From: Hyaloraphidium curvatum
Lineage: Eukaryota > Monoblepharomycota > Hyaloraphidiomycetes > Hyaloraphidiales > Hyaloraphidiaceae
Reading direction: 5' to 3'
DNA: 64,000 bases
NCBI GenBank assembly: GCA_025558095.1
Contig: JAIVFI010000015.1
Coordinates: forward strand, 186,001 to 250,000
Below, in pieces: positions 43,002-54,400 of the stretch; positions within the stretch are counted from its first letter, which is position 1, and each line of letters opens with the position of its first letter. The position numbers and the translations under genes are program-made. The notes below the pieces were generated by a model. The model saw nothing but the letters and a program-made list of their open reading frames with translations. It ran no database searches and was not told the origin of the DNA.

Positions 43002-43997
43002 ATGAGCAGCGACAGCGGCGGCAGCGAGGCGGCGGACGGGGAGGGCGGCGGGGGCGGCGAAAACCGCGCGGGACCGGACCAGGGCGCTGCGCCGGCCCCG
43101 GGAGGGGGGGCCGGGCCCGCTTATCCAGGCCCGGGGAAGCCGCAGCTGCGGGCATCCTGCGAGGCGTGCACGGCCGCCAGGTGGGTTGTCTCCCGGGGGC
43201 TCGGACCGACAGCTCATCCCCCACCCAGGAAACGGTGTGTTACCCCGGGCCCCCCGGAGCAGTGCCAGCGCTGCACACGCCTCGGCTGTCCTTGCACGTA
43301 TTTGGTCCCGCGGAAGCGCGGCCCACGGGGGCCCCGGGACGTGGTGATCGACGGCGTCAGGGTGCCGGCCAGCGCGGCCAGGAGGCGGGCTGCTGCGCGG
43401 GCCGAGACGCCCGCCGAGACGCCTCCAACGACGGCGGCGGCTCCGATGGAACGGCCCGCTGCGGCCGCTGCGCCGTACTACCCCCGCCCGACCTACCCGT
43501 ACGCCGATTCCTACTCCCAACCGGGCTTCCCGTACCCCCCGGCCGAATACCCCGGCCGCCCCTATACCCCGCACTTCCCCGGCGGCCCGCCCCACCCACA
43601 CTACCACCCCATGCCGCCCAGCTTCCCCTCGAGCTTCAGCTTTCCCCCACGGGCTCCGCCTGACGCCCCGCCATCAGCATCAGCACCCGGAGGCGGCCCC
43701 GCCCTGCCGCCCCTGGCATCCGTTCTCCCCCACTCGGCGCCCGAAACTGCCAGCTACCCATCCTACGCGCCCGCTGCCGGCGGCTACCCACCCAACGCAG
43801 GCCCCTACCCCCCCAACGCGGGCGCCTTTCCCCCGGGTTATCCCCCCTTCTACCCGCCGCCACCAGGCTACTACCCCTACGCCCCCTACTACCCGCAGTT
43901 CCGGCCCCCGCAGCCCGGGTTCCTCTACGGGTTCCCGGGGCAGGCGCAGCAGCCGGGGTACGGGAACCAGGCCGAGGCGGAGCAGGGGGGAAGGTGA
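43002..43997 (+). CDS. Zn2Cys6 protein with Pro/Tyr-rich low-complexity tail
   Basis: Fungal zinc-cluster regulator without the usual middle-homology domain. Exons 43002-43180 and 43229-43997; 48-nt intron with no in-frame stop; 315 aa. Removing it gives C53EAC56TAARKRC63, then C72, C75, C82, with normal spacing; keeping it would break the cluster. After a basic patch (LVPRKRGPRGPRD) the remaining ~200 residues are dominated by Pro, Tyr, Gly and Ala (YPPNAGPYPPNAG, YYPYAPYYPQF), a composition associated with condensate-forming activation domains. An acidic/Gly-rich leader precedes the cluster. ATG 43002 chosen; upstream frame is low complexity. Confidence 0.82.
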   Translation: MSSDSGGSEAADGEGGGGGENRAGPDQGAAPAPGGGAGPAYPGPGKPQLRASCEACTAARWVVSRGLGPTAHPPPRKRCVTPGPPEQCQRCTRLGCPCTYLVPRKRGPRGPRDVVIDGVRVPASAARRRAAARAETPAETPPTTAAAPMERPAAAAAPYYPRPTYPYADSYSQPGFPYPPAEYPGRPYTPHFPGGPPHPHYHPMPPSFPSSFSFPPRAPPDAPPSASAPGGGPALPPLASVLPHSAPETASYPSYAPAAGGYPPNAGPYPPNAGAFPPGYPPFYPPPPGYYPYAPYYPQFRPPQPGFLYGFPGQAQQPGYGNQAEAEQGGR

Positions 43998-44518
43998 TGC
44001 CGGGAAATCTGGACATCAATGGACCTCAGCGGTACGCGGACGATCGTTTCACTTTGGTGCGCGGGCGGAGGTTCGGAGCGCGGAGCGATCGGGGCGCCGT
44101 GCGCGGCCGTAGGACCCCGTTCGCCCGCGATCGGGGCGATGCGTGCAGGTAGTACATAGCTTTTGCGTGGATGCGCGTGCGAGGAATCACAATCAATCTT
44201 CATGGGTGCGGACGGCGTTGGACCGCGGCAGCGGCGGGGCGGCCAGTCAAGACTGTCCCCCACGGATCGAAGACGGGATGGAGCAGAGAAAACGGGCGGA
44301 ATTGATCCGACAGCATTCCATCTTGCGGATTTCGGATGAATCGGTCCGATTCCCGAGCCATCGTGGCTCCGCCTCGATGCGTTGTCCTGCGCCGGGTCCT
44401 CCCGGTGGCGTTGCACGTCACATTCATCTCGCCCTCGCCCAAAAAGCTCCGTTCCGACTTGCCGTCACCGAAAGCTCCGTTTACCCCCCTCCGCCGGCCG
44501 TTTGCCTCCCGCAAAGCG
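43998..44518. other. Intergenic
   Basis: 521 bp. It includes 183 bp of frame (from an ATG at 44336) continuous with the next gene, which may be leader or an N-terminal extension. Nothing else recognised. Confidence 0.35.
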
Positions 44519-46522
44519 ATGAGCGCCAAGCTCCCCGGCCTCCCCGGCGCGCTGGCGGTCCCCACGGCGGGCGCCGTCGTCGCCCTGTTCTTCGTCGTCA
44601 TCGCGGTCGAACGCGCCTTCTTCTCGCTCACGGGTCGCGGCAAGCGCGACGCCGCCCCGCAGCACGGCGATGCGCGCAGGCGCAGGCTGTCGCTGGCGTC
44701 GGAGCAGTGGGCCCGGGGCCTGTTCCCGAGCGCGCTCAAGGTGCCGGCGCCCGCGATTCAAAGCATTATGTTTTTCCAGCCCGAGAACACGCCCACGGAG
44801 GAGGAAATCGCCGTCGCGTTCTACGATTCTGTCAGGGCCCACCTCCGGCTCCGCGCCGTGCTGGTCGAGTACGACGAGCACCTCCCCGAAGGCCCGCTGT
44901 GGAAGCTCCTCAAGCTGCTCGGCCTCGCGGGGGACAAGAAGGTCCCCGCCATGGCGTTCGAGGAGCGGGACGACTACCTGCTCCCCGAGCACACGGACGA
45001 GGCCAGGGCGGAGGACAGGAAGCTCGGCAGGGTGCTCACGGGCCAAGCCAGCGCCCCCTCCGGCGGACCAAGAGGCCCGGCGCTGCTGCTGGCGAAGCAC
45101 ATCCGCACGGTCGACGTTGGGAGCGAGGGGGAGATACTGAAGGACCTGGCCAAGCACATGGAGCTTGATTTCTTCGACGCTACCAAGGCTCTCTGGCAGA
45201 TCAGGATATACCGCGACCCGGACCCGGAGGCAAAACACAGGAACGCGGTTGTGTTCAGCATCAGCCACATCATCGGCGACGGTGGGCCGCCGCCGTGCCG
45301 GTTTCCGCGCAACAAGCTGACCTCCGAGGCCAGGCATCTCGCTGATGAAGCTCGCGACCAAGCTCTTCCAGTCCGCCGAGACGGGCGAGCAGCTCAAGTT
45401 CCAGGCCCCGCCGCGCTGGACGCCGCATTTTGATTCCTTCTGGGACGCCGTCAAGTTCAGGCTGTGGGACGCGTACCAAATGGTGCGGTCGACGATCCAC
45501 GTCTCGGCGTTTTTGTTCACGCAGGACACCGTCACGGAGCTCAAGGTCGGGGTGGGTGATCCGCGTCTCCCCGGCAACGAAACTTTCCTGATCCAAGCCG
45601 CAGTGGTACCCGAACTATGTCCATAACGCCCGACGGACCATCCTCCCCTTCGCCCCGCTTTCGATGGACGCCTGCTACGCCCTCCGCGAGGCCGCCAAGC
45701 AGAAGCGGCAGCTCAAGCGGAGGCCGACCATCAACGACATGCTGCACTCGCTGTTTGCGGGTACAGTCGCGACGTATCTGCGGGAGCGGGGGGATCCGGG
45801 GTTTCTCGCGGCTGAGGCGAGGGCGAAGAAGGGAGGCAGAGGGGCGCTGATCCGGATTTGGACGCCCTTCATGTTTCCGGTTCGTTGCCGTTGGCCAGAC
45901 TCGCCGAACTGGATGTTCTGACAGACACATTGGACGGCAGCACCCGGATTTCAGTGCGGATCCCACCGATGACTTGCACAACCTGTGAGTGACTGTTGGG
46001 TTGGTTACGACTCGCATTCATACCTCCACGTCTTGCAGATGGTCGATGTCTTCGACCCCTCTCCCGATCCACGAGCCGACGCCCCTCGCCCGCCTGTACA
46101 AGAGCCAAGAGATCAACTCGAACCTCCTCAAGTCCGGCCACGACGCCCGGGCGGCCATCAACACGCAGCGCCTCTTTGCCACCAACTTCGGCTGGGAGGT
46201 ACAGGGCGTGCTCAACATGCGGGCCACCACCGCGCACACGCTTACGTGGAGCAACGTCCCCGGGTTCCACAAGGACCGGATTGCCATCTGGAACCCCTCG
46301 GGCAAGGGGCCCGTGCGCGTGGTGGACGACGCCATGTTCGTCCTCTCGACGCCCACGCCGTACCTGACCTCGCACTCGTACGCGAGCAGGTTAAACGTCT
46401 GCCTTTGCGCTGATCCGGAGAAGGTCGAGGATCCGGCGAGGTTCGCCGAGATCTTCGGCGAGCAGTTCCGCGAGCTGGCGGCGGAGCTGGGCGTGGAGGT
46501 GGCGCCGGCGGATCGGTCTTGA
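44519..46522 (+). CDS. Wax-ester synthase / DGAT (WSD)-like O-acyltransferase, membrane-anchored
   Basis: Transfers acyl groups from CoA to an alcohol or diacylglycerol. Exons 44519-45281, 45334-45545, 45604-45879, 45941-45984, 46039-46522; introns 52, 58, 61, 54 nt; 592 aa. An N-terminal transmembrane segment (GAVVALFFVVIAVERAFF) precedes the condensation-domain fold. The acyltransferase motif is H250IIGDG in FSISHIIGDGISLMKL (an HxxxD, second His of HHxxxDG). Later blocks: RRPTINDMLHSLFAG, DPTDDLHNLWSMSSTPLP (both edges made by splices), HEPTPLARLYKSQEI and a C-terminal HSYASRLNVCLCADPEKV. The frame allows a start at 44336 (61 more residues); 44519 is preferred because it sits just before the anchor. 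Confidence 0.85.
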
Positions 46523-47476
46523 GGCGGTGTGATGGCCTCGCTGGCACCGCTGTGACTCTACATCGGTGCGCGAATGGACACTGACTCTAACTTGCGCTGC
46601 GGAAGTCTGATCCGCGTCCCCGCCGCTGCCTCCCTTGCTAGCGCGTCAGCGGGCACGTACCCACGCCGCAGGCAGGCACGTTCCCCCGCCGCTACCTGCC
46701 AGCTAGCTTCGCGCGGAGCGCGCCCCGAGCGTCAGCGAGGCCGCGGCAAGCGTCAGCGCAGCCGCGGGAAGTGCGGGAGGCGGGCCGGAGGTGTCGCGGA
46801 GCTCGGGAAACGGCGGGGCGGGGCCGGGACGGGAGTCCCGGCCCGCCCCCCATGCTAGCTCGGGGTTTCGGACTTCGCCCATTTCTCGGCCGCAACGCAT
46901 CGTACGGGCCCGGACGACCCCGCAACGTGACCGCAGGGGGTCTGTTCCACGCCAAAAGTGGTGTCAGATTCCAAAAATACCCACTGCCCGTTGTGATGGC
47001 CGGGGAGCGTTGCGGGCGTGCGGAGGGGGGCGGTGCGCACGCCCAAACCCCCGAGGGGCAGCCCCCACAGACCGACCGCGTCCGAGGCACGCAGACCCCC
47101 GACGTGGCTCGGAGGACGCGCTCCATTGCGCTGCGCGGGCGGGGCTGGCGCGGGAGACGTGCCGGGAGGGGTGGGAGGTCGGCGGCACCCCTCGGCTGTA
47201 GCCCACCCCGCCCCTCCCATCTTCTGCGGCAGGGCCAGATATTCGGCGGCGGCGCAGGCACGATGGAGTACGGCAAGTTGGACGGCGCGGGCGCGGCTGA
47301 GCGGGGGTGGGCGGGCGGCTGGGCGGTGGAGACCGAGGCGGCGGACAAGGATGGGCCGCACCCAACGCGCGCGCAGGGACGCCGAGGAGCCGCCAGGACG
47401 TGGATTGGATGACGGCGAGGACCGGTCGAAGGGCGCGAACACGAGCGGGGGGGGTGCCCGTGTCGGAGGACTGCGA
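46523..47476. other. Gene-poor stretch
   Basis: About 950 bp without a supported gene. It holds the short tandem repeat at 46729-46770. Large open frames on both strands reflect base composition only. Confidence 0.4.
46729..46770 (+). repeat. 21-nt imperfect tandem repeat, two copies
   Basis: GCGTCAGCG followed by a CCGCGG core is repeated with a 21-nt period (46729-46749, 46750-46770) and three differences. Confidence 0.6.
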
Positions 47477-47687
47477 GGGCGAGCGCGTCGTGCGACTCCT
47501 CCGGCTGGGCGCAGACGTCCATTTTCCCGGCCCGCATGCCGTACCCGCCGCAGTATTCCGGCAGCGCGACAAACTGAGCTCCCTGCGACGCGGCGGACGC
47601 GATGAGGCCGTCCAGGGCGCGGAGGTTCGCGGCCGTGTCGAGGCTCGCGCAGTGCTGGACGCAGGCGACGGTGAGACGGCGGGCCAT
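47477..47687 (-). pseudogene. Nitrilase (carbon-nitrogen hydrolase) N-terminal remnant
   Basis: From ATG 47687 the minus strand reads a typical nitrilase-superfamily start: RRLTVACVQHCASLDTAANL, then ALDGLIASAASQGAQFVALPEYCGGYG, including the catalytic glutamate (LPEY). Similarity fades after about 70 residues. No lysine (KxHLF-like) or catalytic-cysteine (CYDLRFP-like) motif was found downstream in any frame; a faint HPIHVLA echo of the next strand lies near 47400. Best read as the decayed first exon of a nitrilase gene. An active gene with unusual distant exons is less likely. Confidence 0.6.
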
Positions 47688-48236
47688 CGCGGCCGGGGCG
47701 ATAGCGGATGAGCGGGTGCGGGGGGAGGAGGGGCGATTGACGATCGGTGAGCAGGGGCCGCCGCCCACGACGACCGGCGCCTGAAAGCGTCTCCTTGAAA
47801 TCCGTCCACTTCATCGTCGGGTGTTCAGCTGCCACTGCATCGCGTCCAGGCAGGAACCAGGACCCGTGGGGATGTCCTGATGGACCGCCCGGGCCGGGAA
47901 GGAACATGCCCGACGACGCTGTAGTCCGAGGTTCCAGTGAAGAGATCGGCATGGAGTAAACTGCGAATCTCCGTTTCGACTGGAGGCGCTCCGTGGCCGT
48001 CCAAGGACAGGCGGCTCTGTGACGCGGACCTGTGAAGCGATTCTCATTCCCACGCAAGAAATCAAAAGGAAATGTGATGAACTTTGGTTGGACTTGAAAT
48101 CAAATAGCAGAACCTTGCGCCGCGGCGGGCGATCAGCCTGGGTTCTGGCAAGTTGGCGAGGCAGGGGTCGTCCGGGTCCGAGCAAGCGCCCTGAAGGCAA
48201 TCTCCCCAGACGCGTCCATCGCGCCACCTTCACGCG
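47688..48236. other. Intergenic
   Basis: 549 bp upstream of the MFS transporter. Base composition shifts here from the very GC-rich block to a more moderate one (AATCAAAAGGAAATG near 48060). No element recognised. Confidence 0.4.
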
Positions 48237-50462
48237 ATGTCGTCGTCCGGAGGTCCTTCCTCATCGCCTGTGGCGGAAACGCCCGAGCCCTCGGGCACGC
48301 CGGTCCCGAAGCGGCGTTCCACGCTCTCGCCCAAGATGTCGCTATCTCGGTCCCTCACCGCGGGCTCCGCGCTCGGCACGAGCCCGCTGCCGGAACACTA
48401 CCTCGGGGACACGCCGCGGAGGGGCTCGCTGGCCGTGATGCAGGACCCGATCGCGGACGTGCTGCCCCAGGCGGCCGCCGCGACGACGGAGGAGCCGTCG
48501 CCGCCACCGGGCATCGGGATCAGCGGCGTCCCGGTCAGCTCGGAGCCTGCTGGAGATCCTGGGAATGGTGAAACGTCTGGAAATGGCGCGGAGACCAAGG
48601 AAGTCGTTCTCCCAAAGGGGACACCTCTGCCCTGGGGTCAAATCTTTGTGCTTCTCTGCGTGACGCTCAGCGAGTCGGTGCAGGTTCAGATTCTGGTGAG
48701 TTTCGGTCTCTAACGGTCTTCTGTCATGGAGATGGCATGCCTGGTTGGCACCTGAGCACCATGGCTCGTCGCGAAGCTGGAAAGCCCAGGACTGACCGTG
48801 CTTTCCGCCTCGTTGCCTGCCCTTTCCAGTTTCCCTTCATCTATTTCCTCGGTGAGCTCCTGTCGGAGTCTTCTCTCACGAAGGCCCGTCTGACACCGCT
48901 CACTCGTTTGCAGTGAAAAGCTGGAACATTACTGACGACGAGAAGCTGATGTCAGTGAAACTGCCCAGTCGTCAGACAACCCTTACTAAATGCTTCTTCG
49001 TGAGCAGCGGTCAATATGTCGGCCTGATCGGCGCGGCCTTCTGCTTGGCGCAGTTCCTGACCTCGGCCATGTGGGGCGCTCTGTCGGACCGGATCGGACG
49101 GAAACCCGTGCTGCTCTTCGGCCTCGTCGGTTCGACGATCACGGCTGTTGCGTTCGGTTTCTCCAAGTCCTTCTGGTTCGCCCTCAGCATGCGGGCGGCC
49201 AGCGGTCTCATGAATGGAAACGTCGGCGTCGGCAAGACGATCATGGGCGAGATCACCGACGAGTCAAACAGGGCACAGGCATTCAACCTGTTTGGTCTCA
49301 TGTGGGAAATCGGAAGGTGAATTGCGTGCGCAATCTTTGCGGAGTTCTGCTGACGATTCGGTACAGCATCATTGCGCCTATTCTGGGCGGTATCCTTGCC
49401 GACCCCGCACACCAATACCCTTGGTTGTTTGGCAACTTCCAGCTCTTTATCGATTATCCGTATGCCCTGCCCTGTATTGTCGGCGCTATGGCATCTGCTA
49501 TCGGCACCGTTGCCGGTTTCTTCTTCCTGGAAGAGACGCTTGGCCGGAAGGCAGCAAAGGTCGAAGACGAGGAGGAGGGCAGCGGTCTGAAGCTCAAGAA
49601 CATGGACAACGAGCCTCCTTTGTGCGAACGCTGTGTGGCCTCGCCGGTAGTGTTGGCTGACGCGTCGCGTGCAGCCTCTTCGGCATGCCCAAGCTCTGTG
49701 CTTATGCCATCGTTGCCTATGGAATCAACTGCTTCGCCAACATCATCTTCGAGGAGATCCTGCCGCTCTTCATCGCCAGTCCCAAGACGGAAGGCGGAAT
49801 GGAGTTCACGTCGGGGCAAATGGTACGCTGAGTCGGCTTAGTAATCCCCACATGCTGACGCAACTGTTTCTTCAGGGTGTGATGATGTCGATCCTCGGGG
49901 TGTCGGCGCTCGTTGTGCAGCTCATCTTCGTGCCCTCGTGGGAGAAGAAGTACGGCCTCCCGAACCTCAACATCTGGTTCCTCGGCATCGCCGCGGTAAC
50001 GTCCATCATCACGCCCTTCATGTCCTATATCGAAGGGCCTGTCTGGCTCATCTGGACTTGCCTCATAGTCACGCTTGGGTTCAACATCATTGGCTGGGGA
50101 ATCGCTTTCACCGCCCAGATCGTGCTCATAAACGACACCGCGCCGCGTGAGTCTGCTTGTTCGTTGTTGGCGTCGTCTTTATTTTGACAGGAACGGTCAC
50201 AGCATCCCGTCTCGGTGCGGCTCACGGCATTTCACAGACGCTCGCTGCCTTCACGCGCACTGTCGGCCCCGCGCTTGGTGGCTGGCTATACACGAGGGGC
50301 CTTACGGACGGTCTTCCTTATCCCCTGGATCGCACGATGCCGTACAACCTGTGCGCGATCGTCGCTGTCGTCGGCATCGTTCAAGGATTCTACCTGAAGA
50401 AGGAGATTGCCCTGTTCGAAGTTGAGGAGGACGAGGAGACGAAGCCGCTGCTGGACGAATGA
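48237..50462 (+). CDS. MFS transporter (DHA1/ZIFL-like)
   Basis: Major facilitator superfamily membrane transporter, substrate unknown. Eight exons: 48237-48695, 48830-48851, 48914-48950, 49008-49316, 49367-49621, 49675-49822, 49876-50146, 50191-50462; 590 aa. About 125 disordered N-terminal residues precede TM1 (PWGQIFVLLCVTLSESVQVQ). TM1 is completed by a 22-nt and a 37-nt exon (ILFPFIYFLV). The MFS signature loop 2-3 is GALSDRIGRKPV, and NGNVGVGKTIMGEITDESNR carries the motif after TM4. A charged central loop (EDEEEGSGLKLKN) separates the halves, and the C-terminal TM block ends in an acidic tail (VEEDEETKPLLDE). The pattern resembles fungal and plant ZIF-like/DHA1 carriers. Confidence 0.9.
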
Positions 50463-50547
50463 AACGTGAAGATGGACGAGCTGAATCTGAATCTGGGTCC
50501 GCTGTGTTAGACAAAGGTGGAATTGGCTACACCTCTGATGAACAACC

Positions 50548-51276
50548 TCAGCGGAATGGAGCTACGGCCAGAACTTCATGAGTCCGGCTGTGCATGTAAG
50601 GCTCCGTTTCGAGAACCAAACGCACGTCGTCGACTCGAATTGAGCAGGGCGTCCATGCTCGCGCGGCCGCTTCCTCGAACCACATTCGGATGTCATCCCC
50701 GGATAAGGGCGAGGATGCCACGGCACTCCCGAACCTCAAGAACGTGCTATGAATGATCTGAGGGATCTTAAACGCAGCTTTCGCCAGTGTTTCGGGCGAC
50801 ATTCCCTGGCACCTCGGGATGAAATCGCGCTGGGCGTCTCCTATGACCTTCCGAAGTCTGGTAACCGAACCAGACGCGTCCTCTGCCCAAAAATAGCCCG
50901 CCGCAGGATCCAAAACTGGCCGAACAAAGACGATTTCGAACGGCTCCCGGGGCCAATCGGGATGTCGCGGAATGTACTCGGCGAACGCGCGAGTCCACGC
51001 GTCCTGGATCACTTCGCGCTCGCCCAGGTCCTCAAGAGAGTTGACGGTGAAAGGAACAGGCGAGGCCGCTGTGATGTGCATCGCATGATCCGGATAGAGG
51101 TGCACGAATGAAGGCAGGGCAGCTTCAAGCTCCGTAACGAGTTTCCGGTACGCCGACAAGAGCTTCTCCGGCGGCGAGGGGCCGAGGAGGTTGATGTTCA
51201 GGCCAAACACTGGCGCTGGAAGCCCGTTCCTCAAAGACTCCACGTAGGTGTCCGCCTTGAACGGAAAGGCTGCCAT
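50548..51276 (-). CDS. 2H phosphoesterase-like protein
   Basis: Two HxT-type motifs, MHITAASPVPF and IIHSTFLRF, spaced about 120 residues apart with a central helical stretch, are the hallmark of the 2H phosphoesterase superfamily (LigT, cyclic phosphodiesterases, AKAP18-like), which act on 2',3'-cyclic or 2'-5' phosphate ends. Single exon, 242 aa, ATG at 51276; the frame reaches 51309 only through a GTG. The first motif is HIT and the second HST, so both catalytic histidines are present. Substrate unknown. Convergent with the MFS gene (85 bp between stops). Confidence 0.72.
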   Translation of the reverse strand: MAAFPFKADTYVESLRNGLPAPVFGLNINLLGPSPPEKLLSAYRKLVTELEAALPSFVHLYPDHAMHITAASPVPFTVNSLEDLGEREVIQDAWTRAFAEYIPRHPDWPREPFEIVFVRPVLDPAAGYFWAEDASGSVTRLRKVIGDAQRDFIPRCQGMSPETLAKAAFKIPQIIHSTFLRFGSAVASSPLSGDDIRMWFEEAAARAWTPCSIRVDDVRLVLETEPYMHSRTHEVLAVAPFR

Positions 51277-51444
51277 GATTGCAGCGCATGTGGTACGCCT
51301 GTCCCCCACCCCCGGCGCAATGATGGAATCGTGCAGTCGCTGCTCGTCCGCGTACGCTGGAACAGCGCACCCTAAGGCGAATCAGATCCTCCATTTCCCC
51401 GAAGTCACAGCACTCTCATCTACATCTTATCCATGTGCCAGAGC

Positions 51445-54400
51445 TCACTTCTGCTCGCCCACGCCTGGCGAGGAGCCAGAGGGTTCCTCTGCGATAAGTG
51501 CCGATTCCTCCGCAATCGGCACGACCGCAGCATCTGCAGTGTCCGCAACAGCATCCCGCTCGCCCCCCACAGCCGCCGGCTTTTCGCTGTCCGCTGTCCC
51601 CTGCTCCAACGCAGCTGCCTCGCGTGCTGCCTCTGCCTTCCGTTCCTTCCGTCGCGCGAAATACCACATGACAAACCAGGCCAACAATACGATAGCCCAG
51701 TAGCCAAAGTAGGTGCAGACGGTAGCCACGGTACCGACAGCCCGCCAGCCAACCAGCGCCTGCAAAGACGAGACGCGTCATTCAGACGCGGTCAACTGGA
51801 TACGCAGAATGCCGACTCACGTTCATGATCTGGAAGAACGCATTGCTCTCTTCCGAGCAGCAGGCCGTCAGGTCCCACAGGACTTGCGAGCTTTCCGGAA
51901 GCTCCGGAACGAACTCCTTGTCGGCCATGGCAATTGTCCAGGTTATGTCGGGCTGCGTCGCATTCGCTTTCACGTGGTACGAAACCATCATGCCGGCGTG
52001 GATGTGGTCGGAAACATGGCAACTAGGCGTTCCGTCAATTATCTGCGCATTGAGGCGCGGACCGTCGCGATCACTCACTGGAACAGCCACTGCCCGGGTT
52101 CGTTGGCCGTCATGGTGGCAACATGGAAGCTCGCCGGAAGGAGGGGGATAACATCGGTCCGGCGCGAGGTGCCGGCCTCCACGAGCGTGTTGCCGTGCCA
52201 GTGTGCTGCATGAGCACGGTGGTCAGTTGGCATCGTCAGCAGCAATGGTGAAGTACCCACCGGTGTGCAGGTCGACCTCATTGCCAAACGCGAACGTCAT
52301 CCATCGTACCCGCTGACCAACGACCATTTCCAGCCCGTCGAGGTTGTTGTACATTCTCCCGTTGATCGAGTGCATTAAGTTCGACTCGATGAACTCATCC
52401 GCCTCCCAGACGGACGGGTCGTTGAGGACTTCGGGGGCGTACTTGGCAATGTTGTGCTCAAGCATGAGAGACTGGTTCTCGTCCGCCACCATCAGCGCCA
52501 CGGCGTACTCCCGATCGACGTCAGTGGGCTTGTCGGTCGTCTTGTCCAGAGTTCCAGGAGCGTAGACAATGAGGGGACCCAACATGCCTGAACCAAGCAA
52601 GAATCGTCATCGGTTGAACTGCACTGTGAAGTCATGCAGACCCACCAGTAAAGATGTCACGGACCTCGTGCACGTGCGAATGGTAGGCCCAGAGCACGGC
52701 GTTGCCGTCTCCCGCTGCAGGACCCGAGGTATCGCGGGCGACCCAGGTGTACACGTAGGTGGCGTTCGGCTCGATCCGGTTGCCAATGTCGTTCCATTCA
52801 ACCGTCGCTCCTTCCGACTCCATGACGTACTGGAGACCATGCGGGTGCATCGACGTGATGTTCGGCGACCGGTTGAGAAAGTTGATCTGGTTTTGGGAAA
52901 ACGGTCAGCAAAGAGCGGATTCGGGGGGTTCGCGAACACACCTTGACGATGTCGCCGACCTCGGCACGGATCACAGGTCCAAGGAAACCGAGCCACGGGC
53001 CCTCCTGCGCCTTCTTCCGCGTGAAGGAAGCGTCCTCGTACTCGACAAACATGATCCTGTCGTACACCGCCCCAATGCGACCCTCGCCGTGCAGGGTGAA
53101 TACGCCCGCTCCTTCAGGATCCCGAATGAAAGGAACTCCGTTGATGTGGTTGTAGCCCGACGGCGCATAGTCCCAAGTGACGATTTCGGCAGCGATGTAG
53201 TAGGTTCTTTGGGCGCACGAGGACGGCGCGGGCGACGAAGCGTTGACGGCCGGGCACAACGAGGACTCGACAACCTCGCGAAGCGGCGGCGACCAAGCAA
53301 CTTGCACCGATTCCTCCTGCCGTTCGTGGAGCTGCGGCGAGGAAACGTCGCGCACCCTGAGTGCCTTCCACGTGTTGGCAGGCGACTCGGCCACAGTCAG
53401 GTTCTGCGGTGCGTTCGCGTCCCACTCGGCGTAAGCAGCCTCGTTGTTTTTGATCGACACGATCTCCTCGAACTCGTGTGCCGCTCCTGCAGCTAGACCT
53501 GCGGCGATAAAGAACAGGAATATCGCCTTGTTGCCGCGTTGTTAGCGCCACTCATGGATGCCCGAAACGGCACCTACCGAAATGAGAAGGAAAAGCTGCA
53601 GTCTGAAGTGCCTCGCGCTCCGGAAAATGATGTAGCCGACGGCAAAGCCCAGGATGATGCCCGTCACACCCGGCAGGATCATGGCAAAGGGTTCGCCCTG
53701 ACCGACGCCGGCGAGAAAAATGACAGACTCCAACCCCTCGCGCAGCACGACGGTGAAAGCGATCAAAAACATGGCATAGGGCCTCGTGCTGATCCCGCCC
53801 CGGTAATCGGGGAGGTTCTCCGACGGGACAGCGGTCGTCCCGTCCGAGGAAAGAGAGCTCCGAGCTTGGGTTTCCGGGTCGACCTTGATGCCAACAGCTC
53901 CGTCGGCCGTGGTGACGACAGTGGTAGAGCCTCCGGTAGCGAGAGCCACCTTGTCGTCCGCATCCGCTACAGGCTCCTTGACGGTCGCCTTGCCCTTCTC
54001 GACGACGGCGGCGTCCTTCTCGGCCTGCAAAGCGAGCTTGGCCTCGAGCTTCTCCTCCCAGTGTTGGTACCAGTTCTTGGCCCGGAGCATGGCAAATGCC
54101 ATCCAGGTAATCAGAACGACGGCAATCGTCTTCATGATTCCCTCCCAGAGCGCCTCCATGCTCCCAAAGACGTCCGTCTTGAGCACATAAAACACGACAC
54201 AGAACACCACTCCAATGATGACGGAAATGCCCAACCCGGTGCCCGAACCCAGCCAGACCTGCCGCCGTAGGCGGGCGGCTGTGACCGGCTCATGAGGCAG
54301 CGTCTTCTTGATGTAGTTCAGGAGCACCCCGACGATGATGGCCGCCTCGAGGGTCTCGCGGAACAGAACTGAAAAGCGGGCGCCACGTCAGAAAGTCGTG

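Noticed and set aside
51445-53526. Separate multicopper oxidase gene next to a truncated FTR1 gene
   Set aside because: The oxidase reading frame meets a stop just upstream without any ATG, while splicing at 53527-53577 completes Ftr1 helix 6 in frame; the C-terminus after the oxidase is Ftr1 helix 7, not a Fet3-type tail.
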